Below the pieces are notes generated by a model. That model did not search any database and was not told the origin of the DNA. It saw nothing but the letters and a program-made list of their open reading frames with translations. This document shows positions 29,527 through 38,331 of a stretch of 55,757 nucleotides of DNA, one piece after another. Positions within the stretch are counted from its first letter, which is position 1. Every line of letters begins with the position of its first letter. The DNA is from Shewanella abyssi. Its GTDB lineage: Bacteria; Pseudomonadota; Gammaproteobacteria; Enterobacterales; Shewanellaceae. The DNA lies in contig NZ_JAKIKR010000033.1 in NCBI RefSeq assembly GCF_023284025.1, forward strand, positions 1-55,757, in the 5' to 3' direction. The position numbers were made by a program, and so were the translations under genes.

Positions 29527-30804
29527 GTGACTGAATCGATGAAACAGGTCGCCCCCAAAGCGCAAGCAGCATTGAACACTTGGCTCGATTACCTGTTGGC
29601 TATTCATCCAACAGAGATTGATATGGGCCTTGTGCGCGTATCAGAGGTTGCTTCGCGTCTAGGGCTCACTGAGCTTGGGATTACTAAAGTTGTCACTGTT
29701 GCGGGGACCAATGGCAAGGGAACGACCTGCGCCATGATTGAAGCAGCGTTGCAACTGACGGGCAAAACGGTGGGAGTATACAGCTCGCCTCATCTGCTCC
29801 ATTACAATGAGCGTGTGCGGATCAAGGGTGTCGATGCTACGGATGAGGCGCTTGTTAGTGCCTTTGAGGCTATCGAATCAGCCCGTGCAGAGATATCATT
29901 AAGCTTTTTTGAGTACGCAACCCTTGCAGGGCTAGTCCTGTTTAAACGGGAAAACCTCGATGTTATTTTACTCGAAGTGGGCTTAGGTGGACGACTCGAC
30001 GCCACTAATATTATTGATGCCGATATCAGTGTGGTGACCTCGATAGATCTCGATCATCAAGAGTATTTGGGTGATACACGGGAGTTAGTCGCCGCTGAAA
30101 AAGCGGGAATATTCAGGGCTGGACGCCCTGCTATTATCGGTGAGCCAGATTGCCCACAAACTCTGATTGACTATGCGCAAAGCATTTCAGCCAACCTGTA
30201 TCGAGTCGGTCATGAGTTTAGCTATGCGTGTGACAAATCCGATTGGCATTATAGCGGTCAGCATGTCGAATTGAACTCACTACCATTACCAAAGTTACCG
30301 CAACCCAATGCAGCAACCGCAATTGCGGTGCTAGAGCATTTATGTCCGGCTATAGATAAAGCTTTTATTGCTGATGCCGTCGGTAATACTCAGCTCGCAG
30401 GACGTTTAGAGCTGGTATGTGATAAACCGCTAGTGATGGTGGATGTGGCGCATAACCCCCATGCGGCGCGCTATTTACGTTCTCGCTTAAGGAAAGTCAG
30501 TAAGCAGCGCTTATTTGCTATTTGTGGCATGTTAAAAGATAAAGATGCTACTGCGGTGCTTTCAGAGTTATCATTAGACATAACACATTGGTATCTTAGT
30601 GATTTAAATGTTCCGCGCGGCGCTACGGCGTTAGCATTAAAAGCGTTATTGCCGCCCGATAGCCAAGCGAGTTGCTTTACTAACATAGCTGCTGCCTGGG
30701 ATGCCGTTAAACAAGATGCCAAAGCAGACGATGTTGTTATTGTGTTTGGTTCATTTTATACCGTGGCTGGTTTTAAAGAACTATTAGCTTTAAAGAGTTG
30801 CTAG
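29527..30804 (+). CDS. folC: Folylpolyglutamate/dihydrofolate synthase FolC
   Basis: 425 residues. P-loop TVAGTNGKGTTC, TSIDLDHQEYLG and MVDVAHNPHAARYL are diagnostic for FolC (Mur ligase family). It adds L-glutamate to dihydropteroate and folates. It starts with GTG only 4 bp after truA; an ATG four codons later is an alternative. In E. coli accD lies between truA and folC; here nothing does. Confidence 0.95.
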   Translation: MTESMKQVAPKAQAALNTWLDYLLAIHPTEIDMGLVRVSEVASRLGLTELGITKVVTVAGTNGKGTTCAMIEAALQLTGKTVGVYSSPHLLHYNERVRIKGVDATDEALVSAFEAIESARAEISLSFFEYATLAGLVLFKRENLDVILLEVGLGGRLDATNIIDADISVVTSIDLDHQEYLGDTRELVAAEKAGIFRAGRPAIIGEPDCPQTLIDYAQSISANLYRVGHEFSYACDKSDWHYSGQHVELNSLPLPKLPQPNAATAIAVLEHLCPAIDKAFIADAVGNTQLAGRLELVCDKPLVMVDVAHNPHAARYLRSRLRKVSKQRLFAICGMLKDKDATAVLSELSLDITHWYLSDLNVPRGATALALKALLPPDSQASCFTNIAAAWDAVKQDAKADDVVIVFGSFYTVAGFKELLALKSC

Positions 30805-30833
30805 TTTTAAAGAGCGATTAAAGGGAGAGAGTT

Positions 30834-31439
30834 TTGTCTAGTCATTTTCAAAATCGTCTAGTGGGTGTGATTGTTATTGTTGCGCTAGGAGTGATTTTTT
30901 TACCCGATGTGCTTGACGGTAAAAAGCAGCGTCAAGAGGAGCAGTTTGCTGAGATCCCGTTAAGACCAGAGGTCGAGGACGCAGCATTACCGCCACAGAG
31001 TATTGAAACATTAGAGATCAGCAGTGAAGAGTCTGCGCCTTCAAATGGTGATGATAGTTGGAAAATTGAGCCAGCAAAGCAACAAGAGCAAACAACGGCT
31101 AATGTTGAGCCTAAAGCTAACGTTAACAAAGCCATGGTTAAAGTGGAAAGTACTCTCGACACAAGCAGCAATAAGAAGGTTGTGTCTAACGCCAAAGCAT
31201 GGACGATTCAACTCGGTAGCTTTAACAATGCAGCTAATGTGAGAGCGTTAGTCAAACGATTACGCAGTAAAGGTTTTTCAGCATACACCTTGCCGACCAA
31301 GCCCGTTGACGGCCAGTTGACCAAAGTGTTTGTCGGGCCAAATATTGCCAAAGACAAATTAGTGGCAATGCAGTCTGATATTGAAAAACTGACAAAGTTG
31401 CAAGGCCGCATTGTGGCATACAAGCCTGTCGAAAAATAA
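30834..31439 (+). CDS. dedD: DedD-like SPOR-domain protein
   Basis: 201 residues, TTG start with GGGAGAG upstream. A short cytoplasmic start and one transmembrane helix (about 8-24) are followed by a low-complexity periplasmic linker. The C-terminal SPOR domain begins at AWTIQLGSFNNAANVRALVKRL. SPOR domains bind denuded peptidoglycan at the septum; E. coli DedD helps cell constriction. The folC-dedD-cvpA-purF order is conserved. Confidence 0.92.
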   Translation: MSSHFQNRLVGVIVIVALGVIFLPDVLDGKKQRQEEQFAEIPLRPEVEDAALPPQSIETLEISSEESAPSNGDDSWKIEPAKQQEQTTANVEPKANVNKAMVKVESTLDTSSNKKVVSNAKAWTIQLGSFNNAANVRALVKRLRSKGFSAYTLPTKPVDGQLTKVFVGPNIAKDKLVAMQSDIEKLTKLQGRIVAYKPVEK

Positions 31440-31554
31440 CAAGGTGTGATTGTCCTTATCCGAGAAATCGTTATTTCGTGGCTAAAGCGTGTGAAATAAC
31501 TCTGTCTCTGTTAGAATCGCGCCGTCTTAAACCCTATGCCGGATATACTCTTCA

Positions 31555-32043
31555 ATGGTTTGGATTGATTACGCCATATTAATCGTTATTGGACTGTCAA
31601 CGCTGATCAGTTTAGTACGTGGCTTTGTAAAAGAAGCGATGTCACTGGTAGTGTGGTTTGCCGCATTTTTCATCGCCAGTCAGTTTTACCTCAAACTCGC
31701 CACTCATCTTACTCAGATGCAAGATGAACTGGTTCGCAATGGCGTCGCGGTCGCTATTCTATTCGTCTCAACTCTCATTCTTGGCGCGCTAGTCAACTAT
31801 TTAGTAGGTCAATTGGTCTCAAAGACCGGTTTGTCTGGCACCGATAGAGTGCTCGGCTTGTGCTTTGGTGCGCTTCGAGGCGCACTCATCGTCAGCGCAA
31901 TACTTTTTTTCTTGGATGCTTTTACCGGAGCGCCCAATACAGATTGGTGGCAGAGTTCAACGCTCGTGCCCGAATTTGGAGTTGTGATCCAGTGGTTCTT
32001 TGACTACTTGGAAAATACCTCAAGCTTTGTACCCAAAATATAA
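31555..32043 (+). CDS. cvpA: CvpA family inner-membrane protein
   Basis: 162 residues with four predicted helices. The start MVWIDYAILIVIGLSTLISLVRGF and the helix-loop LVRGFVKEAMSLVVWFAAF are typical. It was first named for colicin V export and later linked to envelope homeostasis. No clear Shine-Dalgarno. The 115-bp gap from dedD may hold its own promoter. Confidence 0.93.
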   Translation: MVWIDYAILIVIGLSTLISLVRGFVKEAMSLVVWFAAFFIASQFYLKLATHLTQMQDELVRNGVAVAILFVSTLILGALVNYLVGQLVSKTGLSGTDRVLGLCFGALRGALIVSAILFFLDAFTGAPNTDWWQSSTLVPEFGVVIQWFFDYLENTSSFVPKI

Positions 32044-32066
32044 AATGCACTAAAGCATTATTTGGT

Positions 32067-32094
32067 CTTTAGCTAGGTAACAGCTTAGCTAAAG
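32067..32094. repeat. Inverted repeat between cvpA and purF
   Basis: CTTTAGCTA (32067-32075) pairs perfectly with TAGCTAAAG (32086-32094). There is no T tract. It could pause transcription or affect translation of purF. No PurR operator was recognised here. Confidence 0.55.
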
Positions 32095-32141
32095 CAAAAA
32101 TATTTAAATAATAGAACATCTTACAATGAGGAAGCTTACCC

Positions 32142-33656
32142 ATGTGTGGTATTGTCGGAATAGTTGGTCAGTCATCGGTTAATCAAACCATTTATGATGC
32201 ATTGACCGTGCTTCAGCATCGTGGACAGGATGCTGCTGGCATTGTGACCGTAGACGGATATGCGTTTAGATTACGTAAAGCCAATGGCTTAGTTAAAGAC
32301 GTTTTTGAACCAAAGCATATGCAACGCCTACAAGGCAACGCAGGTATTGGTCATGTGCGTTATCCAACGGCAGGGAGCTCTAGTGCATCTGAAGCTCAGC
32401 CGTTTTATGTTAACTCTCCTTTTGGTATTTCATTAGCGCACAACGGTAACTTAACCAATACGGTTGAGTTGCATGAACGCTTACTTAAGCAGCGTCGTCA
32501 CGTTAATACCACCTCTGACTCAGAAGTGTTACTTAACTTGCTCGCCGATGAACTGCAGCATACGACTAGCCATGAGTTGACTGCAGACGATGTATTCAAT
32601 AGTGTCGCCAAGGTGCATGAACTCACTCGCGGTGCTTACGCTGTTGTTGCGATGATTCTGGGTCAAGGCCTGGTCGCTTTTAGAGACCCATTTGGTATCC
32701 GTCCATTGGTGTTAGGTAAGCATGAAACGCCAACGGGCACCGAGTACATGGTGGCTTCTGAAAGTGTTGCACTGGATGCGGTTGGTTTTGAATTTATGCG
32801 CGACGTCGCTCCTGGCGAAGCGGTATATATCACTCTTAAAGGTGAGCTTTATACCCGTCAATGTGCGCACTCGCCAAGCTATGCACCCTGTATTTTTGAG
32901 TTTGTTTATTTTGCTCGTCCAGACTCAACCATAGATAAGGTATCTGTTTACGGTAGCCGGGTTAATATGGGCACCATGTTGGGTGAAAAGATAAAGAAAG
33001 AGTGGGAAGATCATGATATTGACGTGGTGATCCCTATTCCTGAAACATCTTGTGATATAGCGTTAGAAATCGCTCGCAATATGGATCTGCCATATCGCCA
33101 AGGTTTCGTTAAAAACCGTTATATCGGCCGCACATTTATTATGCCAGGCCAGCAAGAGCGTAAAAAATCTGTGCGTCGTAAACTGAATGCGATTAAGGCT
33201 GAATTTAAAGACAAGAATGTACTCTTGGTTGATGATTCAATCGTACGTGGTACCACCTCAGAGCAGATCATCCAGATGGCACGTGATGCAGGCGCTAAGA
33301 AAGTATACTTCGCTTCGGCGGCACCGGAAATTCGTTTCCCTAACGTCTATGGTATTGATATGCCAACGACCAATGAGCTTATTGCTCACGGCCGTGACGT
33401 AGAAGAGATCACAAAGTTGATTGGCGCTGATGGGATGATATTCCAGTCATTGCCTGATTTGATAGAAGCGGTTCGTAAAGAAAATCCTTCAATTAAGCGT
33501 TTTGAAACCTCGGTATTTGACGGTAAATATGTCACTAATGACGTAGACCAAGAATATTTAGATTACCTAACGCAACTGCGTAACGATGATGCAAAAGCAA
33601 ATCGTAGCAAAGATATTGGTACTAACTTAGAGATGCATAATGTTTGTCATCCATAA
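32142..33656 (+). CDS. purF: Amidophosphoribosyltransferase PurF
   Basis: 504 residues. The Ntn glutaminase nucleophile is Cys2 (MCGIVGIVG), exposed after Met removal. The PRPP-binding motif [14 protein letters not shown] sits in the C-terminal transferase domain. It catalyses the first committed step of purine synthesis. GAGGA lies 9 nt before the ATG. A strong terminator follows. Confidence 0.97.
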   Translation: MCGIVGIVGQSSVNQTIYDALTVLQHRGQDAAGIVTVDGYAFRLRKANGLVKDVFEPKHMQRLQGNAGIGHVRYPTAGSSSASEAQPFYVNSPFGISLAHNGNLTNTVELHERLLKQRRHVNTTSDSEVLLNLLADELQHTTSHELTADDVFNSVAKVHELTRGAYAVVAMILGQGLVAFRDPFGIRPLVLGKHETPTGTEYMVASESVALDAVGFEFMRDVAPGEAVYITLKGELYTRQCAHSPSYAPCIFEFVYFARPDSTIDKVSVYGSRVNMGTMLGEKIKKEWEDHDIDVVIPIPETSCDIALEIARNMDLPYRQGFVKNRYIGRTFIMPGQQERKKSVRRKLNAIKAEFKDKNVLLVDDSIVRGTTSEQIIQMARDAGAKKVYFASAAPEIRFPNVYGIDMPTTNELIAHGRDVEEITKLIGADGMIFQSLPDLIEAVRKENPSIKRFETSVFDGKYVTNDVDQEYLDYLTQLRNDDAKANRSKDIGTNLEMHNVCHP

Positions 33657-33717
33657 GTAAGGCTCAGCCCTTAGGAATGTGAAAACAAATATCAGCACGA
33701 ACAGTGCAAACAAAACA

Positions 33718-33742
33718 GCCGAGCTAATGCTCGGCTTTTTTT
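33718..33742 (+). terminator. Terminator after purF
   Basis: GCCGAGC/GCTCGGC with a TAAT loop and a seven-T run. It lies just beyond the end of the convergent 33756 gene. Confidence 0.92.
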
Positions 33743-33755
33743 GTGTTTTAACAAC

Positions 33756-34028
33756 TCATAGGCTAAACAGTTGTGATACCCACACAGCCATCCAACTGAC
33801 AAAAAGCAACGTACAAGCTGTTTTGCCAAGATTGTGGCCAACTTTCAGGCCCAAAATCGTGCTCACGCTCGTCAGCACAATGACCAAACTGCTCAATACT
33901 AACGGCTCTACGCTGGGGCTTTGCGCCAATAATGGGGCGCACAATATCACCCAAGCAGTGATCAGTAGAAAATGAAATAGTAGTAACCTGTCTAGCCTAA
34001 TTTCTGGTGCGCTTAGCGTCGTCAACAT
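33756..34028 (-). CDS. Small iron-regulated (Fur-box) membrane protein
   Basis: 90 residues with three hydrophobic segments (LLLFHFLLITAWVILCAPLLA, SLVIVLTSVSTILGL, CTLLFVSWMAVWVSQLF). The longest frame starts at 34082, but that start lies inside a perfect 7-1-7 Fur box. I chose the ATG at 34028 because GGAGG lies 7 nt upstream; 34034 is the near alternative. Fur control suggests a role in iron or siderophore handling. I do not recognise the family. It is convergent with purF and divergent from topB. Confidence 0.65.
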   Translation of the reverse strand: MLTTLSAPEIRLDRLLLFHFLLITAWVILCAPLLAQSPSVEPLVLSSLVIVLTSVSTILGLKVGHNLGKTACTLLFVSWMAVWVSQLFSL

Positions 34029-34065
34029 TATCATTCCTCCGAGTAGAGTAGAGATTAAAACCCAG

Positions 34066-34083
34066 ATGAGAATCATTCTCAAT
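34066..34083. promoter_or_regulatory. Fur box
   Basis: ATGAGAATCATTCTCAAT contains the perfect palindrome TGAGAAT-C-ATTCTCA (34067-34081), matching the 7-1-7 Fur operator pattern. It lies 38 bp upstream of the chosen start of the small membrane protein, in the expected promoter position. Confidence 0.75.
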
Positions 34084-34185
34084 AAAGTTTACAATCTTTG
34101 AGCAGTTACCGGCTTTTGATTGCACCTATGCTCACCTCAGGTTACAGTTACTGTTAATTTATACAGTAATAGTAAATGTGCACTG

Positions 34186-36213
34186 ATGATCTTATATATT
34201 GCAGAAAAACCCAGTCTTGGTAGAGCCATCGCTGACGTATTACCCAAACCTTTAAAAAAAGGTGACGGTTTTATACGCGCAGCCAATGGTGACTGTGTTT
34301 CATGGTGCGTCGGCCATTTATTAGAGCAAGCTGAGCCGGATGCATATTCGCCAGAATATAAGTCGTGGAAGTTTGAACATCTTCCGATAGTGCCAGATGT
34401 TTGGAAGATGAAGCCAAAATATAAGATGCGCGGTCAAATAGCCGTGCTTAGAGGGTTAGTGAAAGAAGCGACTCAACTGGTCAATGCGGGCGATCCTGAT
34501 AGAGAAGGGCAGTTGCTAGTCGACGAAATCATTGCTCACTTAGGCGTCAAAGGTGCCAAATTACAGCAAGCAAAACGATTGTTAATCAGTGATTTAAATC
34601 CGCAAGCGGTCACTCGGGCCCTAGGGCAATTGCGGCTTAATCGTGAATTCATCCCGTTGTCGACATCGGCCTTAGCTCGCTCTCGCGCTGACTGGCTCTA
34701 TGGCATGAACATGACGCGGGCTTACACCATTCAAGGGCGTAAGGTGGGTTATCAGGGTGTGCTGTCTGTCGGACGAGTACAAACGCCATTATTGGGCTTA
34801 GTGGTCAGGCGTGATGAAGAGATCGGCAACTTTGTCTCAAAACCATTCTATGAGGTTGTCGCGCATTTAAGTACCGATGCTCAACAGACGTTCACAGCCA
34901 AATGGCAACCCAGCGAGGCGTGTCAGCCTTATATGGATGAAGATGGTCGAGTACTCTCTAGAGGGTTAGCGCAGAATGTGGTTGGGCGGATCACGGGCAA
35001 AGAAGCAATAGTTGAAAAAGTCACCGCGCAAGATAAAAAACTAAATGCACCGCTGCCTTACAATCTATCCTCATTACAAATAGATGCCGCCAAGCGCTTT
35101 GGTATGAGCGCTAAAACGGTACTCGATACCTGTCAGTCGCTATATGAGCGCCATAAACTGATCACCTATCCGCGTTCAGACAGTCGCTATCTACCGGTAG
35201 AGCAACATGGGATGGCGCCCAGCGTCATTGCGACAGTTAATAAAGGCGCAGCAGAGCTGACGCAAGGTATCGATGCACCAAACGCTAAACTTAAGTCAAA
35301 AGCTTGGAATGACAAAAAGGTCGATGCCCACCATGCGATTATTCCCACAGAGAAAGTCGCTAACCTAGCGAGTTTAAGTCCTGCAGAAAAGCAGATCTAT
35401 CTGCAAGTCGCTCGGCAATATTTAATGCAGTTTTATCCCGCCTATCTCTATAAAGAGACGCTGGTAGAAATTGTTATCGCTGGTGGCTTGTTTAAGACCA
35501 AAGCCAAGCAAGAGAATGCGCTCGGTTGGAAGCAGCTGCTAAAACAGAGCCGATCTAATTTAAGTACTAGTTCAAATACTCATTCGAAGAGTAGCGCTGG
35601 CAATGACGCAGACAAAAACGATGACGAGGCGTTAGCCACCATACCGCCGTTAACCAAGGGGCAATCTTTACTTTGTCAGCGCGGCGAGTTATTAGAAAAA
35701 CAAACACAACCACCGAAGCACTTTACCGATGCCACCTTACTTGGGGCTATGACGGGAATAAACCGCTTTGTTACCGACCCTGATATTCGAAAAATACTAA
35801 AAGATACCGATGGACTAGGGACGGAAGCGACTCGCGCCGGCATTATCGAACTGTTATTCAAACGCAGTTTTTTAGTGAGGCAGGGTAAAACCATTATTGC
35901 GACAGATGTGGGCAAAGGCTTGATTAATAGCTTACCTCTTAGCGCTACGACCCCCGACATGACCGCACTATGGGAAAATACCCTAGATTCCATGAGTCGC
36001 AAGGAAACCCAATATCAAGCCTTTATGCAGCCACTAATAAGCAAACTAGATGAGTTGATTATCCAAGCGGGTTCGGTGTTGCCTACCGCCTTGCAGGGGG
36101 TAAAGAGTCCGACGCCATTTAAGAAAAAATCCTACGCGCGCAAAGGCACTAAAACAGCATCTACAGCTAAAAAAACGGCAAAAAAGCCACGCACAACAAA
36201 GAGCAAAGCTTAA
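34186..36213 (+). CDS. topB: DNA topoisomerase III (TopB)
   Basis: 675 residues from the ATG at 34186 (MILYIAEKPSLGRAIADVLP). The toprim acidic motif is in NAGDPDREGQLL. The catalytic tyrosine is residue 328 in LITYPRSDSRYLP, the same number as in E. coli. A short Ser/Asp-rich insert (about 455-480) and a Lys-rich C-terminal tail (AKKTAKKPRTTKSKA) are present. It decatenates DNA, often with RecQ. Upstream in-frame codons from 34120 lack support. Confidence 0.95.
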   Translation: MILYIAEKPSLGRAIADVLPKPLKKGDGFIRAANGDCVSWCVGHLLEQAEPDAYSPEYKSWKFEHLPIVPDVWKMKPKYKMRGQIAVLRGLVKEATQLVNAGDPDREGQLLVDEIIAHLGVKGAKLQQAKRLLISDLNPQAVTRALGQLRLNREFIPLSTSALARSRADWLYGMNMTRAYTIQGRKVGYQGVLSVGRVQTPLLGLVVRRDEEIGNFVSKPFYEVVAHLSTDAQQTFTAKWQPSEACQPYMDEDGRVLSRGLAQNVVGRITGKEAIVEKVTAQDKKLNAPLPYNLSSLQIDAAKRFGMSAKTVLDTCQSLYERHKLITYPRSDSRYLPVEQHGMAPSVIATVNKGAAELTQGIDAPNAKLKSKAWNDKKVDAHHAIIPTEKVANLASLSPAEKQIYLQVARQYLMQFYPAYLYKETLVEIVIAGGLFKTKAKQENALGWKQLLKQSRSNLSTSSNTHSKSSAGNDADKNDDEALATIPPLTKGQSLLCQRGELLEKQTQPPKHFTDATLLGAMTGINRFVTDPDIRKILKDTDGLGTEATRAGIIELLFKRSFLVRQGKTIIATDVGKGLINSLPLSATTPDMTALWENTLDSMSRKETQYQAFMQPLISKLDELIIQAGSVLPTALQGVKSPTPFKKKSYARKGTKTASTAKKTAKKPRTTKSKA

Positions 36214-36400
36214 CCCTAAAGTGAGTTTGATGGCATTAGCAGTCATAAATCCTTTCGATCACGGTCAAGTTTTTAAAAACTTTTGTCCTGAGTACTATTT
36301 ACCTGAGATAAAAGCGGTTATCATCAGCCGCTAATCGGTAAGCCGTTACTTAATCTGTTTTAGTTGTTTAGGAATATTGTTGTTTAACTCACATTTATCA

Positions 36401-36784
36401 ATGCAGATGTTTCAGTCTAAATTGACACTAGTTTTATTACTGGTGGTATTTGTGTCGCAATTATTTCCCACCTGTGTCGCTGCTGATCTCCACAGCACTG
36501 AGATTCACTATGCTGAGCAGAGCCTAAGTGAGCCTTATCACTTAGAAAACAGTTTATCGCAAGAACTGCAGCAAGACTGTTGTCACACCGCCACGACTAG
36601 CTGTAGCCATATGGTCGAAGTCAATGACCAAGCTGAACATGATAACGACTTCCACACTGCCTGCCATCCACCCGCCCAGTTGAGCTTTATTGCACAATCG
36701 AGTGGCGTAGAAGATAAGAGCCAGTTTATTATCAGCTATCAAGACAGAAGCTACGCGCCGCCTATTCCTCCCCCGTATTGTTAA
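36401..36784 (+). CDS. His/Cys-rich periplasmic protein upstream of CzcCBA (CzcI-like)
   Basis: 127 residues from the ATG at 36401. Signal peptide (KLTLVLLLVVFVSQLFPTCVA), then a region with paired cysteines and histidines (DCCHTATTSCSHM, HDNDFHTACH) and the C-terminus YAPPIPPPYC. It is followed by czcCBA on the same strand. Small periplasmic metal-binding proteins such as CzcI occupy this place in other czc operons. The assignment is by context and composition. Metal sensing or sequestration is inferred. Confidence 0.6.
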   Translation: MQMFQSKLTLVLLLVVFVSQLFPTCVAADLHSTEIHYAEQSLSEPYHLENSLSQELQQDCCHTATTSCSHMVEVNDQAEHDNDFHTACHPPAQLSFIAQSSGVEDKSQFIISYQDRSYAPPIPPPYC

Positions 36785-36975
36785 TTCCTGTTCCGTTTAA
36801 TTAAATCGTTTTTGAGTCATTAGGTTATTTAGTGTGTCGAGATCTATGTGCCATAGCGTTCATACTCGTCACCTCGGTTAGCCTGAGCTCAAGTCAATGA
36901 GTCTATACGCTGTTGGGCACTGCATGTTATTGCAGTGACAATAAGTAATGACTGAATTAACAGGAGTTTAATCTC

Positions 36976-38331
36976 GTGATTAGAGATAAAAATATCTTCT
37001 ATGTGGCATGTCAGCGGGCATTGGTCACTTTGGCTATCTGTATATTGGGGCTTTATTGCGCTCAAATTATGGCCGCGCCAGCAACGCAGCAACAAGATGC
37101 TCATACATCTACTGTTGACAGTGGCATCAAGCTGCCGTGGGCATTAGAGCAAGCCCTATTGCATAATATTGCATTAAAAGCCTACCCATACTCGCTTCGA
37201 GCAAGTGAAGCATTAACCTTACAAGCAGGGATCACGCCTAACCCTGAGCTATCGGTTAATGTAGAAAACATCCTCGGCACAGGTGATAAGCAGGGGGTCG
37301 ATAACGCGGAGATCACCTTGGCGTTGAGCCAGCTTATCGAGTTAGGTGACAAGCGCCAACGTCGCATTGATTTTGCCAATGCGAATCAAAGGCAGACGTT
37401 AACCCAGTATGAAATGCTGCGGTTAGAGGTGCTAGCACAAACCACCGAAAGGTATTATCAGCTATTACGACTACAAGCATTACAGCAATGGATTGAACGT
37501 CGAATTCAGCTGGAACAGCAGTCACTGCAAGCGATCCAAACACGGGCTAAAGCGGGCGCTGTTATTCAAGCTGATGTCAGTAAGATGCAGCTGCGATTAT
37601 CGCGTTCTAAGGTGATAAAGCAGCGTATTGAAGGCGATTTTAACGTTGCCAAGCAAAGGCTGGCGGCAATGTGGTCGAGTGATGTTCAGTTCTCGATGGC
37701 GAATGATGAGCTTAAAGCGCTGCACATACTGCCTACCGCTGCGAGTGTGCTCAATGCCATCGAAACCGCGCCGCAATACCTAGAGTTACTCAGTGTTGAA
37801 CGCATGCTAATTGCAAAGCGCCGTATGGAAGAGTCGAAAGCCCGTGCCGATATTACGGTTGGCGTAGGCCTAAAAAGCTACGACGGTTTTGATGATGGGG
37901 CCTTGATGGTGAACTTTTCAATGCCGCTGCAATTCTCTAATCCTAACCAAGGCAATATTCTGGCGGCCAAGGCCGAAGAAGATAAAGCCAACGAGCAGCA
38001 ACGATTAGCGCGAGATCAGCTAAGACTCACCTTGTTGGAGTTGCATCAGTCGATGGTCAATAACGCTAAACAAGTGCAACAGCTCAATGTGCAGGTGTTG
38101 CCACTGGCCAAACAGTTACTTTCCCACACTCAAACCGCCTACCAAACAGGACAAGCCAATGTGCTGCAGCTCGCTGATGCTCAATCGGAACTCTTTAGCA
38201 TTGAACGAGAGTTGGTTGAAGCTAAAACAGCCGTTTATCTGCAGCTGCTAGCAATAGAGCGGATCACAGGGCAATCGATGACGGTTGCAAACTCCAATAT
38301 TAAGCCTGTTGTGGCAATGGAAAATCAATAA
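36976..38331 (+). CDS. czcC: CzcC-type outer-membrane efflux factor
   Basis: 451 residues, GTG start with CAGGAG upstream. Signal peptide, then two repeats of the TolC-like outer-membrane factor with long coiled-coil helices (for example LRLEVLAQTTERYYQLLRL). As part of the tripartite pump it forms the outer-membrane exit duct. Its stop overlaps the czcB start by one base. Confidence 0.9.
   Translation: MIRDKNIFYVACQRALVTLAICILGLYCAQIMAAPATQQQDAHTSTVDSGIKLPWALEQALLHNIALKAYPYSLRASEALTLQAGITPNPELSVNVENILGTGDKQGVDNAEITLALSQLIELGDKRQRRIDFANANQRQTLTQYEMLRLEVLAQTTERYYQLLRLQALQQWIERRIQLEQQSLQAIQTRAKAGAVIQADVSKMQLRLSRSKVIKQRIEGDFNVAKQRLAAMWSSDVQFSMANDELKALHILPTAASVLNAIETAPQYLELLSVERMLIAKRRMEESKARADITVGVGLKSYDGFDDGALMVNFSMPLQFSNPNQGNILAAKAEEDKANEQQRLARDQLRLTLLELHQSMVNNAKQVQQLNVQVLPLAKQLLSHTQTAYQTGQANVLQLADAQSELFSIERELVEAKTAVYLQLLAIERITGQSMTVANSNIKPVVAMENQ

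Noticed and set aside
32044..32141. PurR operator upstream of purF
   Set aside because: No ACGCAAACGTTTGCGT-like palindrome; only an unrelated inverted repeat.
36230..36334. Short open frame (MALAVINPFDH...) after topB
   Set aside because: 34 codons, no supporting signal other than an ATG; likely chance.
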